A program made the translations under genes and the position numbers. Of a DNA stretch of 64,000 bases, positions 33,401 through 42,839 are shown in pieces. The notes under the pieces were generated by a model. The model had not been told where the DNA came from, ran no database searches, and saw only the letters and a program-made list of their open reading frames with translations. Source of the DNA: Babylonia areolata (Eukaryota > Mollusca > Gastropoda > Neogastropoda > Buccinidae); assembly GCF_041734735.1 (NCBI RefSeq), contig NC_134891.1, positions 14,497,578-14,561,577 of the forward strand. Reading direction: 5' to 3'. Every line of letters starts with the position of its first letter. Position 1 is the first letter of the stretch.

Positions 33401-36094
33401 ATCTCCTCCCATCCCAACACCCCACCATCATCTCCTCCCAACAGCCCTCCATCATCTCCTCCATCATGTCCTCCCATCCCAACACCCCACCATCATCTTC
33501 TCCCATCCCAACACCCCACCATCATCCCCTGCTATCGCAACACCCCTCCATCATCTCCTCCCAACACCCCACCATCATCTCCTCCCATTCCAACACCCCA
33601 TCGTCATCTCCTCCAATCCCAACACCCCCCATGATCTCCTCCCAACACCCCTCCATGATCTTTTCCCATTCCAACACCCCACTATCATCTCCTCCTATCC
33701 CCACACCCCTCCATCATCTCCTCCCATCAACCCACCATCATCTCCTCCCATCCCAGCACCCCACCATCATCTCCTCCCATCCCAACACCCCTCCATCATC
33801 TCCTCCCATCCCAACACCTCACCATCATCTCCTCTCATCCCAACACCCCACCATCATCTGCTCTCATCCCAACACCCCACCATCATCTGCTCCCAATATC
33901 CCTCCATCATGTCCCATCACTACATCCCACCATCATCTCCTCCCATCCCAACACCCGACCATCATCTCCTGCTATCGCAACACCCCTCCATCATCTCCTC
34001 CCAACACCCCACCATCATCTCCTCCCATTCCAACACCCCATCGTCATCTCCTCCAATCCCAACACCCCCCATGATCTCCTCCCATCTCAACACCCCTCCA
34101 TCATCTCCTCCCATTCCAACACCCCATCGTCATCTCCTCCAATCCCAACACCCCCCATGATCTCCTCCCATCTCAACACCCCACCATCATCTCCTCCCAT
34201 TCCAACACCCCATCGTCATCTCCTCCAATCCCAACACCCCCCATGATCTCCTCCCATCTCAACACCCCACCATCATCTCCTCCCATTCCAACACCCCATC
34301 GTCATCTCCTCCAATCCCAACACCCCACCATCATGTCCTCCTATCCCCACACCCCACCATCATCTCCTCCCATCCCAACATCCGTCCATCATCTCCTCCC
34401 AAGACACCTCCATCATCTACTCCCATCCCAGCACCCCTCCATAATCTCATCTCTTCCCAACACCCCACCATCATTTTCTCCATCATATCCTCCCATCCGA
34501 ACACCCAAACATCACCTCCTCCCATCCGAACACCCCAACATCATCTCCTCCCATCCCAACACACCACCAGTATCTCATCCATCATCTCATCCCATCCCAA
34601 CACCCCTTCATCCTCCTCCCAACACACCTCCATCATCTTTTTGCATCCCAACACCCCACCATCATCTCCTCCCATCCCAACACTCCTCCATCATCTCCTC
34701 CCAACACCCCTCCATCATCTCCTCCCATCCCAACACCCCTCCATCATATCTTCCCATCCCAACACCCCTCCTTCATCTCCTCCCATCCCAAAACCTCTCC
34801 ATCATGTCCTTCATCTCCTCCCATCCCAACACCCCTCCATCATCTCCTGCCATCCCAACAGCCCTCCATCATCTCCTGCCATCCCAACACCCCTCCATCA
34901 TCTCCTGCCATCCCAACACCCCTCCATCATCTCCTCCTTAGACCCCACGATTATCTCCTCCCATCCCAACACTCCACCATCATCTCATCCATGATGTCCT
35001 CCCATCCCAACACCCCTCCATCATCTCCTCCCATCCCAACACCTCTCCATCATCTCCTCCCATCCCAACACCCCTCCATCATCTCTTGCCATCCCAACAC
35101 CCCTCCATCATCTCCTCGTAAGACCCCACGATCATCTCCTCCCATTCCAACAACTCAGCATTATCTCCTCCCATCGGAACACCCCTCCATCATCTCCTCC
35201 CAACACCCCTCTATCATCTTTTCGCATCCCAACACCCCACTATCATCTCCTCCCATCCCAACACCCCTCCATCTTCTCCTCCCAACACCCCTCCATCTTC
35301 TCCTCCCAACACCCCTCCATGATGTCTTCCCATCTGAACACCCCTGCATCACCTCCTCCCATTCCAACACCCCACCATCATCTCCTCCCATCCCAACACC
35401 CCACCAGCATCTCCTCCATCATCTCCTCCCATCCCAACACCCCTTCATCATCTCCTCCCATCCCAACACCCCTCCATCATCTCCTCCCATCCCAACACCC
35501 CTCCATTATCTCCTCCTAAGACCTCATGATCATCTCCTCCCATCCCAACACCCCAGCATCATCTCCTCCCATCCAAACACCCCTCCATCATCTTCTTCCA
35601 ACACCCCTACATCATTTCCTCCCAACACCCCTCCATCATCCCCTCCAATCCCAACACCCCACCAGCATCTCCTTCGTCATCTCCTCTCATCCCAACACCC
35701 CACCATCATCTCCTCCCATCCCAACCCCTCTCCATCATCTCCTCCCATCACTCCTACATCATCTCTTCCCATACCAACACCCCTCCATCACCTCCTCCCA
35801 TCTCAACACCCCTCCATCATCTCCTCCCAAAACCCCTCCATCATCTCCTCCCATCCCAACACCCCTCCATCATCTCCTCCCAAAACCCTTCCATCATCTC
35901 CTCCCATCCCAACACCCCTCTATCATCTCCTCCCATCCCAACATCCCTCCATCATCTCCTCCCAACACCCCTCCATCATCTCCTCCCATCCCAACACCCC
36001 TCCATCATCTCCTCTCATCCCAACACCCCTCCATCATCTCCTCTCATCCCAACACACACCATTACCACCTTCCATCCCAATACCCCACCATCCC
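30432..36094. repeat. 5.7 kb minisatellite, 30-bp unit, nearly G-free on plus strand
   Basis: About 190 tandem units of 30 bp, each of the type CCCATCCCAACACCCC followed by ACCA or TCCA and TCATCTCCTC. A typical unit has 17 C, 8 A, 5 T and no G. Units vary by substitution and by small deletions, so the phase slips. Higher-order duplications are present: 30581-31020 recurs at 32264-32642; 31655-31700 recurs at 31996-32040; 33530-33645 recurs at 33969-34080; an approximately 88-bp block repeats three times at 34111-34290. With no G, TAG and TGA cannot occur on the plus strand and 30 is divisible by 3, so the long open frames of Pro/Ser/His/Thr are products of composition, not genes. Confidence 0.95.
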
Positions 36095-36306
36095 CGCGTT
36101 TTTTGTTGTTGTTTTATTCAGCAGGAATCGCACATGAGCCATGGATGCTTGGCAGCTTGCTCCACAGTTACATTTTGTGTTTTTTAATTCAGTTGATAAA
36201 CTGAATAAGGGCGTGGAACCATTTTAGTGCTTGGGTTTGTGTCTTCCAGGGCTAACTTATTCCCACTAGAGTAACTTCAGGCTTTCCCCTAAATAACTCC
36301 ATGGAG
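36095..36306. other. Spacer between minisatellite and piggyBac-like copy B
   Basis: Short AT-rich spacer with an 8-bp perfect hairpin ATTCAGTT-GATA-AACTGAAT at 36187-36206. No gene. Confidence 0.5.
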
Positions 36307-36310
36307 TTAA

Positions 36311-37718
36311 CCCGTTGACTATAAGACGTCAGCTGACGTCCAACAAAAAGTATTGCCATAGTGCCTAATAAGACGTCCACTGATGTCCTGCATATGTTCT
36401 GATTTTTCCTTCGCTGGTGTTTGGTTCAGTTCACATAAACAGACTAAACAGTTAATTTGATGTGTCTGAATTATAAAAATACTATTTAAATGAACATTCA
36501 TCAGGTAGAAGACCCCTTTCTACTGGATAATAATTTGCTAACTGACCACGTGATACATGCGTGGAAAAGGGGGTTGCATCATGTGCAAAAAAATGCGTTG
36601 AAAACTGTGTCCAGTAAAGCAGATAGTCACAGTCAGCAGATTTACACAATTCTGAAAGCTCTGCTTGTGATGAGGACAAACTTCGCAATGGAGAAGGATC
36701 TCTCTTGTCTGATGATTGGTTTGGAAACGAAGGTGATTGACAATGACAGTGACGAAACTGACAGCCCATTTGAGGGTAATTCAGTCTATCTATCCAATCA
36801 GACAGCTGTTTTGAACAAGTGGCTGTGACTGACAGAATACGAGCAGCGAGCGTTGGAAGAAGGGGAGGAGAGGGAGGGGAGTGATGTAAGACGATAGGTT
36901 GAATGTCAGCCAGAGTTCAAGAAGGGGGCGTGGCTTTTAGGGAATGAGTGTACTCGCATTTCAATTCAGACTGTGGGATCGACAACCACCAATGCTCCAC
37001 GATTTTCACGAAACGCAGGGTGGAACCTGTATTGGACGTGAAACACGTGCTTTTTGTTTTTCACGCCCCCCCCCCTCCCCCAATCAGCAGGTTGACTTGT
37101 TTGAAGAGGTGGCAAGCTGGATGCATACAGCACACACTTTCTCTGCCCACGTGCAACTTGAAAGGAGTGAATGCCATCAAAGAACATCACCCTCTCACCC
37201 CTGATGCTCCTAGCTGTCAAAAAGCTTTCCAGTTCCGTTCCTGAGATGTGATTGACCTTTTACGTTAACTTTACCCACCTTTGTCCCTGTTGGGACAGTG
37301 ATTTACTTACATGTCTGCACAAGCTGTGATTTGTTTTTATAAACTTATAGCCTGTTTTAATTTCTTCTACAGGTATAATCTGACAATAGGCATGCTATTT
37401 CTAGCTGTATTTTGTTTCTTTTCTTTGTGGATGTTATTATGTAGAGGTGGAAATAGACTTTTTTGTTGCACAAAAATCATTATCTTGACTTTACATGCCT
37501 GAACAGTTACCTACAATCAACCTAATTGGGTAAAAGAGCCTAGAAGCCGAATCTACACTCATTTTTCTTCACAAAAACGTTACTTTCTTTCTGTATCACC
37601 CATTGCTTTTTGCTAGAATTTTTTGTGATTTATCACCCCCGAATCCTCAAAATTCCCTGGCAAGCGGAGAGCACTTTTTTTTTTTTTTAATACAAAATTC
37701 TTTGGCACTGAACTGGTT
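36311..37718. mobile_element. piggyBac-like DNA element, copy B (non-autonomous)
   Basis: TTAA at 36307-36310 precedes CCCGTTGACTATAAGACGTC. TTAA at 37719-37722 follows the right end, which read inward gives AACCAGTTCAGTGCCA. The right end matches the terminal repeat of copy A (CCCATTCAGTGCCA). The interior aligns with 4385-4553 plus 6036-7238 of copy A without the 1.5 kb insert. A 112-codon frame at 36490-36828 starts MNIHQVEDPFLLDNNLL and has an acidic DNDSDETD stretch, but no transposase catalytic domain. At 1.4 kb it is a deletion derivative or a long MITE. Assignment to piggyBac rests on TTAA and the CCC-type ends only. Confidence 0.6.
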
Positions 37719-37799
37719 TTAACCTGTTATCACATTAGATACAACCGCTCGTATCAGAGTGTGAAGAACCTATGAATGAAAGAACAATGAGGGGAGGAG

Positions 37800-37925
37800 A
37801 GTAAATTATTAAACAACAGTTAAGGAATTCTCCATTCAAAAGGTACAAAACTTCAAGTCAAAGCTGCTTGTGCTACCAGTTCAGCGAGCACACAGGAAAA
37901 TAAAAGGTACATGGGAACTGTAGAA
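37800..37925. repeat. Partial copy of the 53.8 kb short inverted-repeat element
   Basis: Aligns with 53812-53945: shared blocks AAAAGGTAC-AAACTTCAA, AGTTC-ACCA and AATAAAAGGTA-ATGGGAAC. It lies just right of piggyBac-like copy B. The matching right arm was not found. Confidence 0.55.
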
Positions 37926-38887
37926 TGATGCGTGTGTGGGTGTGGGCAGACTAAATACTTGCAAAACACACAATTAAACAACAGCCCAGTGTACAGCTGC
38001 TTACCAGTCTCGTCAGCTGAATTAAGCCCTTTTTTTAAACGAAACCAAACAGGGATGTGCCAAATGCTTTCAAAGTCTATATCCTTCTGGCAGAACACTG
38101 TGGGTGGTAGTTTTGTTTGTTTTATAACAGCTTTCATACATTCTTCCCAGGGTCGACCCAGCTGAGAGATACAGATGCTTTGATTGTCGTGTTTATCAGG
38201 ATGATCCTCGATTGGGTCTTCCAGTTCGAGAACGCCACGGGCCAAAAAAAATTCCACCTGGTCCTTTCCCGCGTTTGTGAATTACTGATTTGTTGTTGTT
38301 GTGTGTGTGTATGTAATCCCTCGGGTTTCACTTCCCCTACGACAAAGGCATACCTTTACCACCGGCTAGGATGTTTCTTGCCACTGCTTACATCGCAGTT
38401 TTCACCACAAAAGAAACAATGTTCGCTGAAACTAAAACTAACTTCAGTACTTGTACCTACTCCACCCCACCTTTCCTCCTCCCCACACCTAAAACACCAC
38501 GTTGCCTTTTTGCATTAGTCTCGGTAACTGATGCTGCCTGCAGTAATTTCGCAAGTCTCTGTGGTCTATGGATTACCATGTTTGAATGCAGTTTCTGTAT
38601 TTGAAGACCTGCGATCCTTGAAGACTTAACGGGGCGTGGAGCAGTCCGTCGTATGTAAACAAAAAAACGAAGTGACCAATTTCAGTCCTGGGATCTAATT
38701 GCCTTAGTAATCAACCATCACTGTCAGGCATCTGCTCCCTTGATGCAGATGTGATGCAGCAAAAACTCTTCCATATTATGTCGTGTTCACATTCAGTGAA
38801 CCCCCCTCCATCCCCTTCCCACTTCCCCCCCCCTCCCCACACACACACAATTACAGATTCATACACATGCATGTATATATGTACACA
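37926..38887. other. Non-coding stretch, nothing recognised
   Basis: Open frames overlap on both strands at 37853-38518 without domains. The sequence has a run of C around 38825-38840. No gene is supported. Confidence 0.45.
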
Positions 38888-38961
38888 TAGTTAGTTTCAG
38901 TTTCAGTAGCTCAAGGAGGCGTCACTGCGTTCGGACAAATCCATATACGCTACACCACATC

Positions 38962-38963
<2 letters not shown>
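38888..38963 (+). repeat. SINE family 2, head fragment
   Basis: Starts AGTTTCAGTTTCAGTAGCTC and carries GCGTTCGGACAAATCC, a tRNA-like head with A-box- and B-box-like parts, ending at ACCACATCTGC. It then runs directly into (GT)n. The rest of the SINE is missing. Confidence 0.75.
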
Positions 38964-38997
<34 letters not shown>

Positions 38998-39148
38998 GGA
39001 GCTCATGTACGTTTATATGTATTTGACTGTGCTTTCATATCTGTGAAACTGCATGTTTGGTGGATTTCTGTTGTGCATGTGTGGGTGTGTGTGTGAATGT
39101 GTGTCTTCATGTTTTACATTTATTCGCTTATTTATCACCATTGTTGTC

Positions 39149-39184
<36 letters not shown>

Positions 39185-39980
39185 ATTTTTTTATTATTTT
39201 TATTTATTATTTTATTTATTTATTTATTTATTAAAAAAAAATCATTTTATTAGTATTACTATTATTATTACTACTACCTTTTTCTATATTATAATTATTA
39301 TTCATTTATTTATTTATTTATGTAAGCTTATCTATTATTTATTCCCCTGTTGGTTTTTTTTGTTGGTTTTTTTTGTTTTGTTTTGTTGTTGTTGTTTTTT
39401 GTTTTGTTTTCTTTTTCTCAAGGCCTGACTAAGCGCGTTGGGTTACGCTGCTGGTCAGGCATCTGCTTGGCAGATGTGGTGTAGCGTATATGGTTTGTCC
39501 GAACGCAGTGACGCCTCCTTGAGCAACTGAAACTGAAACTGAAACTGCCAAGCAGATGCCTGACCAGCAGCGTAACCCAACGCGCTTAGTCAGGCCTTGA
39601 GAAAAAAAAAGAAAAAAAAAGAAATAAATAAGTAAATAAATAAATAAATAATAGATAAATACATAAAAAAAGAATTACTACTACTAATAATAATATTTGT
39701 AAGGCGCAAAGTCAACTATAAGCGTACAAAAATGAAAATAAAAATAAATAGATAAATAAGTAAATAAATAGATAAATAAAAAAAAGAAAAAAAAAGAAAA
39801 AAAGACAACAATGATGATAAATAAGCAAACAAATGTAAAACATGCAGACACACATTCACACATACACACACATATGCATAACAGATATGCACCAAACATA
39901 CAGTTTCACAGATATGAAAGCACAATCAAATACACAAACGTACATGAGCCCCAACACACACACACACACATACACACACA
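38964..39980. repeat. Palindrome of about 1 kb centred on SINE family 2
   Basis: Left arm 38964-39473 and right arm 39545-39980 are reverse complements around a 71-base loop (39474-39544). The inner roughly 60 bp (CTCAAGGCCTGACTAAGCGC onward) match perfectly. The outer arms (for example TGAAAGCACA, AAATGTAAAACATG and GACAACAATG blocks on the right arm) match at about 85-90 percent by eye. Between them lie AT-rich, (TTTA)-like stretches that differ in length. (GT)n at 38964-38996 pairs with (AC)n at 39953-39980. Confidence 0.85.
39415..39546 (-). repeat. SINE family 2, full-length copy
   Basis: On the minus strand it reads from the CAGTTTCAGTTTCAG head through GCTCAAGGAGGCGTCACTGC, GCGTTCGGACAAACC, CACATCTGCCAAGCAGATGC and GCGTAACCCAACGCGC to CAGGCCTTGAG, then an A-rich (AAAT)-like tail. 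The head at 38888-38963 and the 3' half at 39545-39600 are further pieces of the same family. I recall this sequence as widespread in caenogastropods. Confidence 0.8.
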
Positions 39981-40476
39981 TTACCCTGCACCCCCTCTAT
40001 CCCCCCATCCTCCACACACTCATTTCAAAAAGAACAGGTACAAGGCCATCACACCATCGATCGCCTCAAAGAAATAAAGGTAGAGAGAGGGAGCGGCCGT
40101 AAGTCTAGCATGAAAGGTAGAGCACGATGCTTTGCAAATTAAATATCAGCATCATTTCCAAACCAACATTGCGCAAATTTCTTCAAAACGGAACAGAGTC
40201 TCTGTGGGCTTTTCCGAATACAATAGACTGAGCAACACACTAGACGCCACGTTCTTGGCATCAGAGATCTTTTCCCACCCCTCTTGCGGCCAATCAGTGG
40301 CAGCCTCTGGGGGGGAGGGTTAGAGGATGAGGTATGCATGCATGCCTACACTGTGGGAGCAACGGAATATTGGAACGTGCGGGTATGCATATATATATAT
40401 ATGTATATGTGTGTGGGGGGTTAGGGGTGGGGGATATGGGCGTATTTGTGTGTGCTTGTACAAGTAAGTGTGCCTC

Positions 40477-40510
<34 letters not shown>

Positions 40511-40589
40511 CGCGCGCGCGATACACATACTTATATAAGTCATACTTATAGGTTCTAAGTCTGCACATAGTCACATTTCCGATCATACC
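39981..40589. other. Non-coding stretch with (GT)n/(GC)n
   Basis: A (GT)n run at about 40478-40502 passes into (GC)n at 40503-40520, a Z-DNA-prone alternation. No gene is supported. Confidence 0.55.
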
Positions 40590-41500
40590 TTGTCTGTCTG
40601 CAATGCTGATATCAGTTTTCAAAATTTTGTTAGAAATCTTGGTGCGTTTTTTGTTGTTGTTTTTTTTAATCAGCTCTGTCCATGCACGACCATGTCAGTA
40701 ATTTATGTAAAACTGCAAACTTCCAACTGAGGAAAATCTGCACCATTCGACTGTATCTAACTATTGAAGCTACCACTCAGCTTGTTTCTTCCTTGATCCT
40801 AAGTCGCATTGACTACCGCAATTCACTACTTGCTGGTCTGCCTTCTGATTTGTTGTCACGCCTTCAGATGATTTGGAACAATGCTGCAAGAATCACTTTC
40901 AGAAAATCAAAAAAGGATCACGTAGTCCCACTTTTACGTCAACTTCGTTGGTTACTCATCCAGTACAGAATTCAATACAAACTCGCCATATTGGCTTATC
41001 GCCACTTTGAAGGATCTCTCCCTTCTTACTTATTTACTGTTCTTTATACTCACACCCCCTTCGAGTCCCCAAAATCTATTCAAAGATATTTGGACCAATG
41101 GGCCTTTCAGTATCAATCACCTTCTGTCTGGAATTCTCTTCCTCTGGATATCCGTCACTTACCAACGCTGTCCTCTTTCAAAGCAAACTTGAAAACCAAT
41201 CTATTTAAACAGGCCTTTGGGTGTGATGAAGCATAGCTAATTGTCTGCATTCTTCCTCCTCCTACCCACCCTAATTTGCCCTCTACTGAAGTCATTATGT
41301 AGTGTGTGTGTGTCTGTGGATGGGTATTTGTGTGTGCGCGAACGTCTGTAGGGTATTTTTGTGTTCATACCTGCAATTTGTAGTATTCTCTTGGTGTATA
41401 TTGATGGAGATATGTTATTATTCACTATTATATATGTGTTGTTTAATGTACGGCGCTTAGAGCCCATTACATGGGGAGTTTGTGCCATATAAGTATTATC
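40590..41500 (+). mobile_element. L2/CR1-like LINE, 3' end
   Basis: The frame 40682-41236 encodes the C-terminal part of a reverse transcriptase: HVSNLCKTANFQLRKI, LVSSLILSRIDYRNSLLAGL, LQMIWNNAARI, LLRQLRWLLIQYRIQYKL and SSFKANLKTNLFKQAF. Upstream at 40630-40680 the frame is broken by a T-rich expansion. The 3' end at 41450-41500 has GTACGGCGCTTAGAGC and an ATT-repeat tail. The 5' truncation removes all catalytic residues. Confidence 0.8.
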
Positions 41501-41539
41501 TATTATTATTATTATTGTTGTTATTATCATTATTATACA

Positions 41540-41990
41540 CACATAGTCAAGCACACCTCACGCAAAGAAGTGAACCTGCCACAACTGATCTTATTGCTGA
41601 GGGAAGAGGTGAGTTTTTACACAAGATTTGAAAGATGCAAGGGAGTCAGAATGACGGAGGTTATCAGGGAGCTTACTCCACGTCTTTGGCGATCGAAAAG
41701 AAAACGTTCTGTGTCCATGGATCTTACTTCTGACGTGAGGTATCCTGAGAAGTCGAGTATCAGAGGAAGAGCTGGCGAGACGGAGTATAGATATGGAGGA
41801 GTTCAGAAATATACTTTGGGCCAGATCCGTTGACTGCAGAAAAAGTCAGAGTGGATAGCTTATAGTCCATTTGATCAGAAACGGGCAACCAGTGGAGAGA
41901 CAAAAGGGAAGGAGAAACATGGCAAAATTCAGAAGCTCTGCAAATGAATCTGGCAGCGTCATTCTGAATTCGTTGAAGTCTGCCTAAGAA
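41540..41990 (-). mobile_element. L2/CR1-like LINE, 3' end, opposite strand
   Basis: Read right to left, it gives RLQRIQNDAARFICRASEF, LLSLHWLPVSDQMDYKL, then HRTFSFRSPKTWSKLPD and FKSCVKTHLFPQQ and a stop. It is less decayed than the neighbour on the plus strand. The two fragments meet tail to tail at the shared (ATT)n near 41490-41540. Confidence 0.75.
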
Positions 41991-42099
41991 TAATAACAAT
42001 GATACTACTACTACTAATAATAATGATAATAATACTAATAATGAATACTTGTTGAGTGCTTTCCTCCCTGAAAGGGAGCTCAAAGCGCTTTTCAGTAAA

Positions 42100-42159
42100 C
42101 ATAAACACACACACACATACACGCCCGCGCGCGCGCACACACACACATGTATATATATA

Positions 42160-42192
<33 letters not shown>

Positions 42193-42197
42193 GTGCA

Positions 42198-42230
<33 letters not shown>

Positions 42231-42235
42231 CTTTG
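42100..42235. repeat. Compound (AC)n/(AT)n microsatellite
   Basis: (AC)n with a CGCGCG break at 42104-42147 is followed by long alternating TA at 42150-42230. Apparent open frames are Tyr/Ile repeats only. Confidence 0.9.
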
Positions 42236-42594
42236 TCTCTCGTTCTTTCTCTCGCTCTTTTCTTCCTGAATGAAGTTAATGATGCAAGAATGTCGCACTG
42301 CGTGTTGTAATCGTGTCAGTATCATATGTATATTTATTGTCTATTTACGCTTGTATTATTTCTGTTGTTGTTGTTGTTTTCGATAGAATTTTTGTGTGTT
42401 TCTTGTAACTGTTTATTTCCATATTATCCTTTCCAGATCCCCACTTCCCCCATTTCTCTATCTCCCCCCCCCCCCACCCCTTTTTGTTTTAAATATAATT
42501 TTTCTTCTCTTTTTTTTCTGAGGGCAGGATGTAAAAAAGCTGTACAAGCTTATTCTTTTACTCTCAATAAAGATAATTTTGACTTGACTTGACT
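42236..42594 (+). mobile_element. Probable LINE 3' untranslated end with TTGACTTGACTT tail
   Basis: A block with GGGCAGGATGTAAAAAAGCT, then CTCAATAAAGATAATTTTGA and the tail GACTTGACTTGACTT. This resembles the 3' ends of CR1/Jockey-type LINEs that end in TTGACTTGAC repeats. No coding part is attached. Confidence 0.4.
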
Positions 42595-42835
42595 TCACAC
42601 ACACACACACACACACACCTACAAAAGAAAGAAGAGGAAGAAAATGATTTGACGCACAAAAGTATAAAGCAGATTCAAAGACTACGCCTTTTACATTTGT
42701 TAATTACACACGCACACACACACGCACGCCCGCACGCCCGCCCGCACGCCCGCGAGGAGTCTGCATGGTTTATAAATGAATTTCACTGGAAAGGGATGGA
42801 AGGTCATTGTATGACGGAGTCTCCCGTCGGACCGA
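42595..42835. repeat. (CA)n and CGCC/CACG-rich low-complexity stretch
   Basis: (CA)n at 42595-42618. A second run at 42708-42752 grades from CACA into GCACGCCC units. Confidence 0.8.
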
Positions 42836-42839
42836 CGGA

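Noticed and set aside
30432-36187. Long open frames (up to 398 codons) rich in Pro, Ser, His and Thr
   Set aside because: The repeat has a 30-bp period and no G on the plus strand, so TAG and TGA cannot occur. Frames stay open by composition. The same peptide runs appear in all frames in rotation.
37853-38257. 134-codon minus-strand frame
   Set aside because: Partly overlaps a dispersed repeat and a plus-strand frame. No domain, signal peptide or splice support.
39053-39428. Membrane-protein-like frames rich in Phe, Leu, Ile and Tyr
   Set aside because: They translate the TTTA-rich arm of the palindrome and have mirror-image frames in the other arm.
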